From positions 1-34,510 of the forward strand of contig JAQUUB010000043.1 of the NCBI GenBank assembly GCA_028694115.1: DNA of 34,510 nt, read 5' to 3'. This document shows, in pieces, positions 27,614-34,510 of the stretch; position 1 is the stretch's first letter; each line of letters opens with the position of its first letter. This stretch comes from Lachnospiraceae bacterium. Lineage in GTDB: Bacteria > Bacillota_A > Clostridia > Lachnospirales > Lachnospiraceae. The notes beneath the pieces are model-generated. The model was given only the letters and a program-made list of their open reading frames with translations, searched no databases and was not told the origin of the DNA. The translations under genes were made by a program, and so were the position numbers.

Positions 27614-27649
27614 AATCCATCACGGATATCAGTTCAGGGGTGGATTTTT
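27614..27649 (+). terminator. Rho-independent terminator-like hairpin
   Basis: AATCCATC (27614-27621) pairs with GGTGGATT (27639-27646), seven Watson-Crick pairs and one G-T, and runs into TTTTT (27645-27649). The 17-base loop is long. It would end transcripts coming from the decayed region before the right-hand operon starts. Confidence 0.45.
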
Positions 27650-27728
27650 CTTTGAATTCTAATCTTTTTTCTCTTAGCAAGCTTGACTATACAATGACTA
27701 TGCTGATGAAAAATCGTGTCACATAATC

Positions 27729-27757
27729 TTGTTAATGACTTTTGGGTAGAATAATAT
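27729..27757 (+). promoter_or_regulatory. Promoter-like element for the right-hand operon
   Basis: TTGTTA (27729-27734) and TAATAT (27752-27757) are spaced by 17 bases, about 70 bases before the GT2 gene and after the terminator-like hairpin. Match to sigma-A consensus is fair; in AT-rich DNA chance matches are common. Confidence 0.4.
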
Positions 27758-27826
27758 AACGAAGCAAATGAAAGGAAAAATAATTCAAACAACTTGAGAA
27801 AGGATAATTGGATTATACAAGATAAA

Positions 27827-28519
27827 ATGAAAATACTAATCATTATTCCAGCTTATAATGAATCAGAGAACATTGAGCGTGTAGTAGATAACTTAATACA
27901 GAATTATTCTCAATATGATTACGTTATTGTGAATGATGGTTCAATAGATGATACAACTGTCATATGTGAAAAGAAAAACTACAATTATATAGATTTACCA
28001 ATTAATTTAGGATTAGCTGGTGCATTTCAAACAGGCATGAAGTACGCTTATGCAAAGGGATATGATGCTGCGATTCAATATGATGGAGATGGACAACATA
28101 ATCCAGATTACATAGAACCCATGGTTAAAGCCATGGTAGAGCGACAACTAGATATCGTGATAGGTTCTAGATTTATTACAGAAAAAAAGATATTGAACCC
28201 AAGGATGATTGGTAGTACATTAATAGCCCTATGTATTAAACTAACTACAGGCAGAAAAATAAATGATCCGACATCAGGTATGAGACTTTTTAGTAAGTCA
28301 ATGATTGAAAAGTTATCAAAAAGTATCAATTATGGTCCAGAACCGGACACAATTGCTTATTTAATTCGATGTGGTGCGAAAGTAGAAGAAATACAGGTCA
28401 CTATGAATGAACGAATAGCTGGTGAAAGTTATTTAAATCTTACGAGAACAGTGAAGTACATGATAAATATTTGTTTTTCAATATTGTTTCTTCAATGGTT
28501 TAGAAAGGGAGGTCAATAG
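27827..28519 (+). CDS. GT2 glycosyltransferase, polyprenyl-phosphate sugar synthase type (DPM1-like)
   Basis: About 230 residues from MKILIIIPAYNESENI, the normal start of this family. VIVNDGSIDDT is the donor strand, YDGDGQHNPDYI carries the DxD, IGSRF and NDPTSGMRLFS follow, and the family's usual G-x-x-x-EP-like acceptor segment appears as NYGPEPDTIAYLI. It should make polyprenyl-phosphate sugar on the inner membrane face. ATG 27827 is chosen for homology; a TTG at 27794 would extend it by 11 residues, and neither has a strong ribosome site. The next gene is DUF2304, a frequent partner. This is the locus's second such donor synthase, distinct in sequence from the one at 17235. Confidence 0.85.
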   Translation: MKILIIIPAYNESENIERVVDNLIQNYSQYDYVIVNDGSIDDTTVICEKKNYNYIDLPINLGLAGAFQTGMKYAYAKGYDAAIQYDGDGQHNPDYIEPMVKAMVERQLDIVIGSRFITEKKILNPRMIGSTLIALCIKLTTGRKINDPTSGMRLFSKSMIEKLSKSINYGPEPDTIAYLIRCGAKVEEIQVTMNERIAGESYLNLTRTVKYMINICFSILFLQWFRKGGQ

Positions 28520-28520
28520 G

Positions 28521-28865
28521 ATGTCTATTTATCTTAGAGTTATTTTACTAATGGTATCATTTTTTACATTTATATACGTATTTCGTAAAATTAGAAAAGA
28601 ACAACTAAAACAGGAAGATGCAATATTTTGGTTGCTACTATCAATAGTCCTTGTAGTATTAAGTCTATGTCCTCAGATCGCATATTGGGCATCGGCTATT
28701 ATGGGATTTATGGCTCCAGTGAATTTTATCTTTCTAGTCGTGATTTTTATTTTATTAATAAAAGTATTTTCGCAATCTCTTAAGCTATCAAAACTTGAAA
28801 CGAAGTTTGAAACTTTAGTAGAATTAATAGCCATTAAAGAAAAAGAAGCAAAGGATAGTAAATAA
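28521..28865 (+). CDS. DUF2304 family small membrane protein
   Basis: 114 residues with three hydrophobic helices (about 3-20, 33-53, 64-85) and a charged C-terminal coil. RKEQLKQEDAIFWLLLSIVLVVLSL is not spelled in full here, but the KIRKEQL-x-x-x-DAIFWL region (about 23-40) is the DUF2304 signature. Such proteins sit next to DPM1-like GT2 enzymes and are presumed to help anchor them or handle polyprenyl-phosphate sugars. GGGAGG ribosome site lies before the ATG and the gap to the GT2 is one base, so the two are certainly co-translated. Confidence 0.82.
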   Translation: MSIYLRVILLMVSFFTFIYVFRKIRKEQLKQEDAIFWLLLSIVLVVLSLCPQIAYWASAIMGFMAPVNFIFLVVIFILLIKVFSQSLKLSKLETKFETLVELIAIKEKEAKDSK

Positions 28866-28866
28866 T

Positions 28867-29826
28867 ATGGGTAGTGAATTGGTTTCTGTAATTATATTGT
28901 CTTATATTAATTTTGATGGGATATATTTTACGCTTGATAGTATTTTTAACCAGACTTATCCAGATATTGAGATAGTAATATCGGATGATGGTTCTCCGAA
29001 TTATGCGGAAAATATAGATCGGATCAAGAAGTACATTGAAATAAACAGAGGCAGTAATATTAAAAATGTTATTTATAATGAGATTTCTCAAAATAGTGGA
29101 ACCGTTAAGAATATTAATAGTGCAATAGTTCAATCGACTGGAAAATACATTAAACTAATATCGGTAGATGACGGACTAAGTAGAAACGATGCATTAGAGA
29201 TTTATGTAGATTTTCTTGCAAATTCAAAATATGAAATTTGTTTTGCTAAGATGCGTGGAGTACAGCCAAACGGGAAATATTTATATAAATTGGCCTCTTG
29301 TGAGGATGATTATGATGAACTTAGAAGATTATCTCCTGATAAGACGAAAAATAAATTATTTGGTAAAAATTTTCTACCTGCGCCTGCTTTATGTGTAAAG
29401 AGAACGTTATTTGATAAGTATGGACTTTTTCATGAAACAACAAGACTGATAGAGGATTACTCTTATTGGATTTATTTATGTTCTCAAGATGTAAGATTTG
29501 GATATATTGATGATATTTTAATTGATTATAAGCTATCAGGAATTTCCAGTGCAGGAAGTTATGGAGTAAGTTTTCTAAAAGATCTATTTGTGATTTATGA
29601 TCAGTATATTTTCCCACATGATAAGCGATATGGTGCGTTTCAACCAATCTACAATTTACTGAAAAAGGCAGGATTAGCTACCTATATGGCAAAAGCAAAC
29701 TGGAAGAATTATTCTTTTTATCAGAAAGTTGTTGCATCTATAAAATATGCACCCTTCTTTTTATACATATGGGTCGGTAATAAGAAGGTAGAACAGCAGA
29801 ATAGGAAAATTAAAAATGAATTATAA
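28867..29826 (+). CDS. GT2 family glycosyltransferase
   Basis: 319-residue GT-A enzyme. LVSVIILSYINFDGIYFTLD starts the domain, VISDDGSPNYAENI is the donor strand, NSGTVKNINSAI follows, and KLISVDDGLS holds the DxD-equivalent near residue 100. FLPAPALCVKRTLFDKYGLF and LIEDYSYWIYL are acceptor-side elements. The C-terminal 60 residues are basic with one hydrophobic stretch (APFFLYIWVG), possibly membrane-associating. It likely adds one residue of the repeat unit assembled from the nearby amino-sugar genes. The end overlaps the ketoisomerase start by 11 bases. Donor sugar unknown; the adjacent 3-amino-sugar pathway is a reasonable guess. Confidence 0.83.
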   Translation: MGSELVSVIILSYINFDGIYFTLDSIFNQTYPDIEIVISDDGSPNYAENIDRIKKYIEINRGSNIKNVIYNEISQNSGTVKNINSAIVQSTGKYIKLISVDDGLSRNDALEIYVDFLANSKYEICFAKMRGVQPNGKYLYKLASCEDDYDELRRLSPDKTKNKLFGKNFLPAPALCVKRTLFDKYGLFHETTRLIEDYSYWIYLCSQDVRFGYIDDILIDYKLSGISSAGSYGVSFLKDLFVIYDQYIFPHDKRYGAFQPIYNLLKKAGLATYMAKANWKNYSFYQKVVASIKYAPFFLYIWVGNKKVEQQNRKIKNEL

Positions 29827-30226
29827 AATATTATCGTTTGAAGAGCATGGGGATTATCGTGGAACCTTAATTTCACTAGAAGAGATGAAAAATATACCTT
29901 TTGATACTAAAAGGGTTTATTTTATGTTTAATGCATTAGATGATGTCAGGCGGGGATTTCATGCACATCGCCATTTAAAACAGGTATTAGTATGCACTCA
30001 TGGAAGTTGTAAAATCATGTTAGATGATGGAAAGCAGAAGGAAGATATCTTACTGAATGAACCATCCAAAGGTCTTTATATTGAATCAAATTTATGGCGT
30101 GAAATGTATGATTTTTCAAAAGACGCAGTTTTGATGGTATTAGCCTCAGAATTATATGATGAAGATGATTACATTCGAAATTATGATGAATTCTTAACTT
30201 ATGTAAAGGAAATGAGGGAAAAATAA
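29816..30226 (+). CDS. dTDP-4-oxo-6-deoxyhexose 3,4-ketoisomerase (FdtA/QdtA, WxcM-like cupin)
   Basis: Cupin enzyme of 136 residues that converts dTDP-4-keto-6-deoxyglucose to the 3-keto isomer, the first committed step to dTDP-Fuc3NAc or dTDP-Qui3NAc. The conserved [16 protein letters not shown] (45-60; His 49 and His 51) is the active-site signature, followed by [10 protein letters not shown] and LWREMYDFS. The next gene is the matching PLP aminotransferase and a GNAT acetyltransferase lies two genes later, completing the pathway except for RmlA and RmlB, which are not in this window. Fuc3N versus Qui3N depends on facial selectivity that I cannot read from the sequence. Confidence 0.88.
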   Translation: MNYKILSFEEHGDYRGTLISLEEMKNIPFDTKRVYFMFNALDDVRRGFHAHRHLKQVLVCTHGSCKIMLDDGKQKEDILLNEPSKGLYIESNLWREMYDFSKDAVLMVLASELYDEDDYIRNYDEFLTYVKEMREK

Positions 30227-30227
30227 G

Positions 30228-31319
30228 ATGAAGATACCATATCAGGATTTTAGTGGAATCCATATGCCTATTGCAGAGGAATTTGAAAAAGCATATCAAT
30301 CGGTTTTTAATTCACAATGGTTCATTCAGGGAACTAGATTAAAAGAGTTTGAAGAACAATATAGTAAATACTGTGGAGTAAACTACTGTATTGGTGTTGG
30401 AAATGGACTTGATGCAATACGTTTAATTTTAATGGCATATGAGATTGGTGAAGGGGATGAAGTAATCATTCCATCTAACACATTTATAGCAACAGCGTTG
30501 GCCGTGAGCTATGTCGGGGCAACACCTATTTTTGTGGAACCAGATCCAGATACGCTAGAAATAGATCCAACCTTAATTGAAGAAAAAATAACAGAGAAAA
30601 CAAAAGCTATTATTGCCGTGCACTTATATGGTAGATTGGCAAATATGAAAGAGATTTGTACAGTTGCAAGAAAATATAACTTAAAGGTATTTGAAGATGC
30701 GGCGCAGGCACATGGAGCTACCAAAGATGGATTGAAAGCCGGGGCATTTTCAGATGCTGGGGCATTTAGTTTTTATCCAGGTAAAAATCTTGGAGCATTA
30801 GGAGATGGTGGTGCGGCTGTTACAAACGATATCAAGATTGCAGAAAAGATTCGAGCACTTTCAAATTATGGAAGTACAAAGAAATACCAACATGACTATT
30901 TAGGAGTTAATTCGAGATTAGATGAATTACAAGCAGCTTTTTTATCTGTGAAGCTTCCTTATTTAGATGATTGGAATAGACAACGTAAGGAAATAGCAGA
31001 TAGTTACTATGACCACATTAAAAATGAGTTAATTAGGTTACCTAAGAAAGTAGAAGAAAATGTATATCATATCTTTCCTGTTTTTTCAGATAGAAGAGAT
31101 GAATTAAAAGAATATCTAGAAATGAAAGGGATCCATACGTTAATTCACTATCCTATTCCAATTCATTTGCAAAAAGCCTACTCTATTTTGGATGCAATAA
31201 AAGGAGATTATCCTATAGCAGAGAAAATATGTGATACCGAACTTAGTATCCCATTATTTCCAGGTATGTCCACAGAAGAAATACAGTATGTTGTGAAAAG
31301 TTTAAACGAATTCAGATAG
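30228..31319 (+). CDS. DegT/DnrJ/EryC1 sugar aminotransferase (FdtB/QdtB-like)
   Basis: PLP-dependent transaminase (363 residues) expected to convert the 3-keto-6-deoxy sugar to the 3-amino sugar. [20 protein letters not shown] and [13 protein letters not shown] open the protein, [10 protein letters not shown] (155-164) holds the cofactor-binding Asp and [15 protein letters not shown] (181-195) the Schiff-base lysine K186. [20 protein letters not shown] is the usual family segment before the C-terminal lobe. It starts one base after the ketoisomerase stop, so the two act together. Closest named enzymes by motif are FdtB and QdtB; they cannot be told apart by eye. Confidence 0.9.
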   Translation: MKIPYQDFSGIHMPIAEEFEKAYQSVFNSQWFIQGTRLKEFEEQYSKYCGVNYCIGVGNGLDAIRLILMAYEIGEGDEVIIPSNTFIATALAVSYVGATPIFVEPDPDTLEIDPTLIEEKITEKTKAIIAVHLYGRLANMKEICTVARKYNLKVFEDAAQAHGATKDGLKAGAFSDAGAFSFYPGKNLGALGDGGAAVTNDIKIAEKIRALSNYGSTKKYQHDYLGVNSRLDELQAAFLSVKLPYLDDWNRQRKEIADSYYDHIKNELIRLPKKVEENVYHIFPVFSDRRDELKEYLEMKGIHTLIHYPIPIHLQKAYSILDAIKGDYPIAEKICDTELSIPLFPGMSTEEIQYVVKSLNEFR

Positions 31320-31373
31320 AAAAAGTCGTGGAACTTTATGAAACAATTAAATTAAAATAAGTGAGAATAAGAT

Positions 31374-32618
31374 ATGAGTCAAAAAGATAAATCAATAGGT
31401 GAAAATATAATATGGAATACGGTTGGTCTACTGGTATTAATGATTTGTCAATGGCTTATTACAGTATTTACTGTAAAAATAGGTGGATATGAGATGGGTG
31501 GTTATTTGACAGTGGCAATGACAATATCTATTCTTTATTATACCTTCGCATGCTTTACAACAAGATCTTTTCAGGTAACAGATATGAATGGAAAATACTC
31601 AGATTCGACTTATTTAGTTTCACGTATTCTAACAAGTGCGATTGGATGGATTATTTTGCCTTTTATTTTATTATCAGGTAAGTATAGTCTGCAACAAAAT
31701 ATATGTATCATTATTTTTATAGCGATAAAACTAGTAGAAGCAATGATTGATGTTATGCACGGAGTAGATCAAAAAGCAAATCGTATGGATATCATAGGTA
31801 TCTCATCATTATTAAGAGGTTTATTTAGTTTAGGAATCTTCTTATTAATGTTTAAGATATCCTTGAATTTGGCACTAAGTCTTTTTGGGATGCTTGCAGT
31901 AACAATAATTGTAGGAATTACTTATGATTATAGAAAGTTTAAATTATTTTTTAAAGGTCAAATGATATGCGAAAAGGAAAAAATCAAAAATCTTTTGGTA
32001 GAATCTTTTCCACTTTTCATGGTCACGTTCTTGTCAACACTAGTACCCAGTATTCCAAAACTTTTTCTGGAAGCAATGAATTCTAGCGAAGAACTTGGGA
32101 TTTATACTGCAATAGCAGCACCGGCATTAATTGTTCAAGCAGCAGCTAATTTTATCTTTGTTCCATTTTTAGGAAGTTTTGCATATGCATATCATCAAAA
32201 AGATGATAAGTCCTTCAAAAAATTATTTGGCATCTGTTGCGCAATTTTAATTGGAATTAGTATTATTACGATAAATGGGGCTAAGCTATTAGGTGATTTT
32301 GGATTAGAGATTCTTTATGGAGAATATATTCTAGAATATTCTTATCTATTGATTCCAACAATTATTACAACAATTTTAACTGCATTTACCTATTTACTGT
32401 TTGCTATATTAACGGTTATTCGTGATTTCAAGTCGCAAGTAATAGCGAATGTAATTACAGTGGTCTTATGTTTGATAGGTAGCAATTATTTCATTAGAAG
32501 TAAATCAATCGTTGGTGTTAACATTGCTTTGCTGATTGCACTAGGCTTTGAAGTTGCATTTTTACTACTTATTATAATAAAAATGTTTAAACGGTTAACA
32601 ATTAAAGATCAATTTTAA
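31374..32618 (+). CDS. Wzx-type polysaccharide flippase-like membrane protein (MOP superfamily)
   Basis: 414-residue protein with about 12 hydrophobic helices and a polar N-terminal tail before the first helix (IGENIIWNTVGLLVLMICQW), the arrangement of oligosaccharide flippases. It would move undecaprenyl-diphosphate-linked repeat units across the membrane. It lies between the aminotransferase and the acetyltransferase of the 3-amino sugar pathway. The locus therefore encodes both a Wzx-like and a Wzm/Wzt exporter, suggesting two glycans or two stages. No Wzy-like polymerase is recognised in the window. A 54-base gap precedes it, with only a weak ribosome site (GTGAG). Confidence 0.75.
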   Translation: MSQKDKSIGENIIWNTVGLLVLMICQWLITVFTVKIGGYEMGGYLTVAMTISILYYTFACFTTRSFQVTDMNGKYSDSTYLVSRILTSAIGWIILPFILLSGKYSLQQNICIIIFIAIKLVEAMIDVMHGVDQKANRMDIIGISSLLRGLFSLGIFLLMFKISLNLALSLFGMLAVTIIVGITYDYRKFKLFFKGQMICEKEKIKNLLVESFPLFMVTFLSTLVPSIPKLFLEAMNSSEELGIYTAIAAPALIVQAAANFIFVPFLGSFAYAYHQKDDKSFKKLFGICCAILIGISIITINGAKLLGDFGLEILYGEYILEYSYLLIPTIITTILTAFTYLLFAILTVIRDFKSQVIANVITVVLCLIGSNYFIRSKSIVGVNIALLIALGFEVAFLLLIIIKMFKRLTIKDQF

Positions 32619-32645
32619 CTAGAAAAGGGAAAGAAGAAATAAAGA

Positions 32646-33164
32646 ATGAAATTAAAATTACTAAAAAGGGAAGATGCCATCCCAATGCTAGAATGGATGC
32701 ATGATACTAGTGTTGTAAGTGTATTACCTACTCATTTTGAAGAAATGACAATCGAAGACTGCTATGCTTTTATTGAAGCGGCTAAATCAAATCAAGATAA
32801 AAATTTACATTTGGCAATATGTAATGATGAAGACGAGTACTTAGGTACGGTAAGTCTGAAAAACATAAATCCAAAAGATAGTAATGCGGAATTTGCAATT
32901 ACAATATCTAAAAAAGCAATGGGGCAGGGAGTTTCTGGTTTCGCAACTCGAGAAATTCTGAGAATAGCATTTGAACAGTTGAATTTGAAGCGAGTATATT
33001 TGTGTGTATTCTCAGATAACCTACGTGCAAAGAAATTTTATAAAAAAATAGGTTTCCTATACGAGGGAACATTCAGAAAGCATATGCTATCAAAAGATGG
33101 GAAATTACATGACTTGGAGTGGTATGCGGTATTAAAAGAGGAAATTGAGAAGTATAGTAGATAG
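32646..33164 (+). CDS. GNAT family N-acetyltransferase (RimJ/RimL-like), probable amino-sugar acetylase
   Basis: 172-residue acetyl-CoA-dependent enzyme. Strands LHLAICNDEDEYLGTVSL and NAEFAITI lead to the acetyl-CoA loop GQGVSGFATREIL (about 93-105), then the RVYLCVFSDNLRAKKFYKKIGF segment with the classical N-x-R-A-x-x-F-Y pattern ending the fold. Its place beside the ketoisomerase and aminotransferase suggests it acetylates the 3-amino group of dTDP-Fuc3N or dTDP-Qui3N. Known enzymes for this step are often of the hexapeptide-repeat type, so this would be a GNAT substitute. AAGAAATAAAGA is a weak ribosome site. It is the last intact gene before the decayed sulfate-activation genes. Confidence 0.82.
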   Translation: MKLKLLKREDAIPMLEWMHDTSVVSVLPTHFEEMTIEDCYAFIEAAKSNQDKNLHLAICNDEDEYLGTVSLKNINPKDSNAEFAITISKKAMGQGVSGFATREILRIAFEQLNLKRVYLCVFSDNLRAKKFYKKIGFLYEGTFRKHMLSKDGKLHDLEWYAVLKEEIEKYSR

Positions 33165-33180
33165 ACTGGGAGAAGACGGT

Positions 33181-33487
33181 ATGGAAGAAAACATTTTTTG
33201 GTCAGAGGGAAAGGTCCAATATAAAGAACGTTGTGAAAAAATGGGGCAGCTGGGAAAGGTTTTTGGTTTACGGGAATGTCTGGTGCAGGGAAGTCAACGA
33301 TTGCGATAGAAGTGGAAAGACAGCTGTTTGACAAAGGCTTTCATGTCTGCCGTCTGGATGGAGATAATATTCGTCATGGATTAAACAGTAATCTTGGATT
33401 TAGTGAAGAAGACCGTCTGGAGAACGTAAGGAGAATTGCAGAAACCGTCAGGATGATAACCCTTGTTTCTGTGATATCACCTGTGAA
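33181..33487 (+). pseudogene. cysC: Adenylylsulfate kinase (cysC) fragment, frameshifted and truncated
   Basis: MEENIFWSEGKVQYKERCEK begins a typical APS kinase. One T is missing from a T-run near 33260-33264; restoring it gives VFWFTGMSGAGKSTIAIEVE (P-loop GMSGAGKST), then RLDGDNIRHGLNSNLGFSEE and DRLENVRRIAE, all APS kinase signatures. About six codons are lost before ITLVSVISP, and the rest of the enzyme is missing. The frame then runs out of phase into a cysD end. APS kinase makes PAPS, the donor for sulfotransferases, so this is a remnant of sulfation capacity. Confidence 0.85.
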
Positions 33488-33655
33488 TGCTGGCCATGTA
33501 CAAGTCCAATCGGTTCTACATCAAAAAATGTGGATGAGATATTGGAGGAATTAAGAGCTTGGCAGCTTTCTAATATCGCAGAGCGTTCAGGCAGAGAGCA
33601 GGATAAGGAAGATGAAGGAGGACTAGAAGCACTTCGTCGGGATGGATATATGTAA
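33488..33655 (+). pseudogene. cysD: Sulfate adenylyltransferase subunit 2 (cysD) C-terminal fragment
   Basis: The last 55 codons of a CysD protein remain: CWPCTSPIGSTSKNVDEILE, then EELRAW, SERSGR-like AERSGREQDKEDEG, and the terminal RRDGYM before TAA, matching the E. coli CysD ending (CWPLTGAVES ... KKRQGYF). It directly abuts the cysC fragment in another frame, so a deletion fused the two genes, removing the C-terminal part of cysC and the N-terminal majority of cysD. Confidence 0.8.
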
Positions 33656-33673
33656 AACGAAAGGAATATTTTG

Positions 33674-33842
33674 ATGGAGATAAATATAGAAAAGGAATTT
33701 AATAGGGAGTAGGATGCTACGGGCCATCTGGACTTTCTTAATCTGGTTGTAGTAGGACATGTCGATCACGGTAAAAGTATAATCATAGGTAATTTGCTTG
33801 CAGATACCAATTCTCTTCCACAGGGAAAGCTGGAGCAGGTAA
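33674..33842 (+). pseudogene. cysN: Sulfate adenylyltransferase subunit 1 GTPase (cysN) N-terminal fragment
   Basis: ATG 33674 follows AAAGGA and reads MEINIEKEFNRE, a stop at 33710-33712, then [20 protein letters not shown] and [16 protein letters not shown]. These are the start and G1 region of CysN/NodQ; the P-loop Thr (GHVDHGKST) is changed to Ile. Similarity ends at about 33840, where unrelated sequence begins. More than 80 percent of the GTPase is gone. The order cysC, cysD, cysN shows that a complete sulfate-activation set once lay here. Confidence 0.82.
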
Positions 33843-34046
33843 ATTGTGGTGGTAACGGCAAGCGATTTTACCGAAGATGATATGAGTATCCTAAAGGCGG
33901 TCATTCCAGAAGAGAGGATGAGTCATATATGTGTTACAAGAGATTCAGAAGAGGTAGATTTTGCAGATATTATCCTATCAAGTAGTGAAACTGAACTAAA
34001 TAATGTAAAGAAGATAAGGTGGATGATGGAATATGGAAAAGAATGA
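33843..34046 (+). pseudogene. C-terminal fragment of an unrecognised protein
   Basis: An open frame of 66 codons follows the cysN break: [56 protein letters not shown]. It has good codon use and reads like the C-terminus of a real soluble protein, but there is no start or ribosome site and I do not recognise the family. It overlaps the next frame by 14 bases. A function in sulfated-glycan synthesis is possible from context only. Confidence 0.4.
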
Positions 34047-34470
34047 AAAAAGAACAAGCAAAAAAAGTCCATTAATTAGCAGCTCTTCTGCGGCACAGCT
34101 TTTCCCGCAGAATGGAGTTACGCTTTTAGTCTGTTGCTGTAACGAAAGAGGCGGCCTGTTTCTTGTGAATTTTACGAATGAGGAGTATTCCTATAAACAG
34201 GTACTAACAGGAGAGTGCAGGGGAATAGCAAAGTATGGAGATAACTATATTGTTGCTTCCAATGATTATGGGGTATTTTTACTTGATCGAGAATTCAAGA
34301 TTGTTAAGCGTCATATACCCCAACAGATGATGGATTATCACGGAGTAAAAATATATAAGGATCGAGCATATATTGTGGAAACAGCATGCATATTCCGCGA
34401 AAACTGCGCATCCGTTCCAAAGGAACGGATCGCTATTCCGCTTGAAACTGAGCGGAGCTCAGCTAGTTGA
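34033..34470 (+). pseudogene. 5' part of a beta-propeller-like (DUF4915/TIGR03032-like?) gene cut by a repeat element
   Basis: The first 117 or so residues look like real coding sequence: LLVCCCNERGGLFLVNF, LTGECRGIAKYGDNYIVASN, DYGVFLLDREFKIVKRHIP, DYHGVKIYKDRAYIVET. The repeated strand pattern suggests a beta-propeller protein; resemblance to DUF4915/TIGR03032 is a weak guess. After AYIVETACI (about 34390) base composition changes and a GC-richer hairpin element begins; the remaining codons to TGA are probably not native. The gene thus appears truncated by insertion of the element. Confidence 0.4.
34395..34470 (+). repeat. GC-richer double-hairpin element (REP- or MITE-like)
   Basis: ATCCGTTCC and GGAACGGAT (34410-34430) form a perfect 9-bp stem around AAA. 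A second stem TCCGCT/AGCGGA (34437-34442 and 34451-34456) follows at once, then GAGCTC. Composition is clearly GC-richer than the surrounding DNA. Two adjacent hairpins without coding are typical of dispersed palindromic elements; only one copy is seen here. Confidence 0.5.
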
Positions 34471-34510
34471 TTAGTTACTGTTGTTTACGCGTCTGTCACG
34501 GCCTGGGAAA

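Larger units (their letters stand above)
27315..27826. other. Non-coding gap between decay zone and right-hand operon
   Basis: About 500 bases without a supportable gene. It holds a terminator-like hairpin (27614-27649) and a promoter-like pair (27729-27757), listed separately. An isolated TATAAT occurs at 27512-27517 without a convincing -35 at normal spacing. A short frame on + at 27434-27541 (35 codons) lacks a good ribosome site and resembles nothing I know. AT-rich inverted repeat AAACAAG/CTTGTTT lies near 27380-27402. Confidence 0.5.

Noticed and set aside
33181..34510. A mobile element carrying the cys genes
   Set aside because: No transposase, integrase or terminal repeats were seen; only the short palindromic element at the right edge.

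Overview
This window is part of a large surface-polysaccharide locus from a low-GC Gram-positive bacterium. AT-rich codon use, AGGAGG-type ribosome sites, dense same-strand packing and the protein families suggest Clostridia, perhaps Lachnospiraceae; that placement is inference. Every intact gene lies on the + strand. I see no rRNA, tRNA, CRISPR array or intact insertion sequence.

Left part (1-16750): two free-standing glycosyltransferases (GT2, then GT4-like); a DUF2142-type membrane protein; a promoter; a Wzm/Wzt ABC exporter; a 1049-residue three-domain glycosyltransferase; a 1437-residue fusion (methyltransferase, beta module, coiled coil, two GT2 domains, WsaF-like domain); and a second large membrane glycosyltransferase. 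The fusion resembles the WsaE and WsaF proteins of Geobacillus S-layer glycan synthesis joined in one chain. This points to a rhamnan-like polymer built and perhaps capped in the cytoplasm, then exported by Wzm/Wzt.

Middle part (16783-24445): GtrA-like flippase, polyprenyl-phosphate-type GT2, sugar nucleotidyltransferase, an unusual flippase-like/kinase fusion, HAD phosphatase, MBOAT O-acyltransferase and an AlgJ/AlgX-like SGNH protein. These fit extracytoplasmic side-chain addition and O-acetylation of the exported polymer.

Decay zone (24446-27826): a HAD relic, an acyltransferase-3 gene split at an A8 run, a relic of a second acyltransferase-3 gene, a methyltransferase pseudogene with three lesions, and an antisense relic of a DUF2142 gene. 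A terminator and a promoter-like element close it.

Right part (27827-33164): GT2 plus DUF2304, another GT2, 3,4-ketoisomerase, DegT aminotransferase, Wzx-type flippase and GNAT acetyltransferase, a likely route to a dTDP-3-acetamido-3,6-dideoxyhexose (Fuc3NAc or Qui3NAc). From 33181 to the right edge lie broken cysC, cysD and cysN fragments (PAPS synthesis), two unrecognised fragments and a GC-richer hairpin element, suggesting that glycan sulfation was lost.

The most novel signal is a membrane-anchored N-terminal module of about 220 residues (TM, beta ectodomain, TM, TM) shared by three otherwise unrelated extracytoplasmic enzymes here: the DUF2142 protein, the 871-residue GT-C-like protein and the SGNH acyltransferase.
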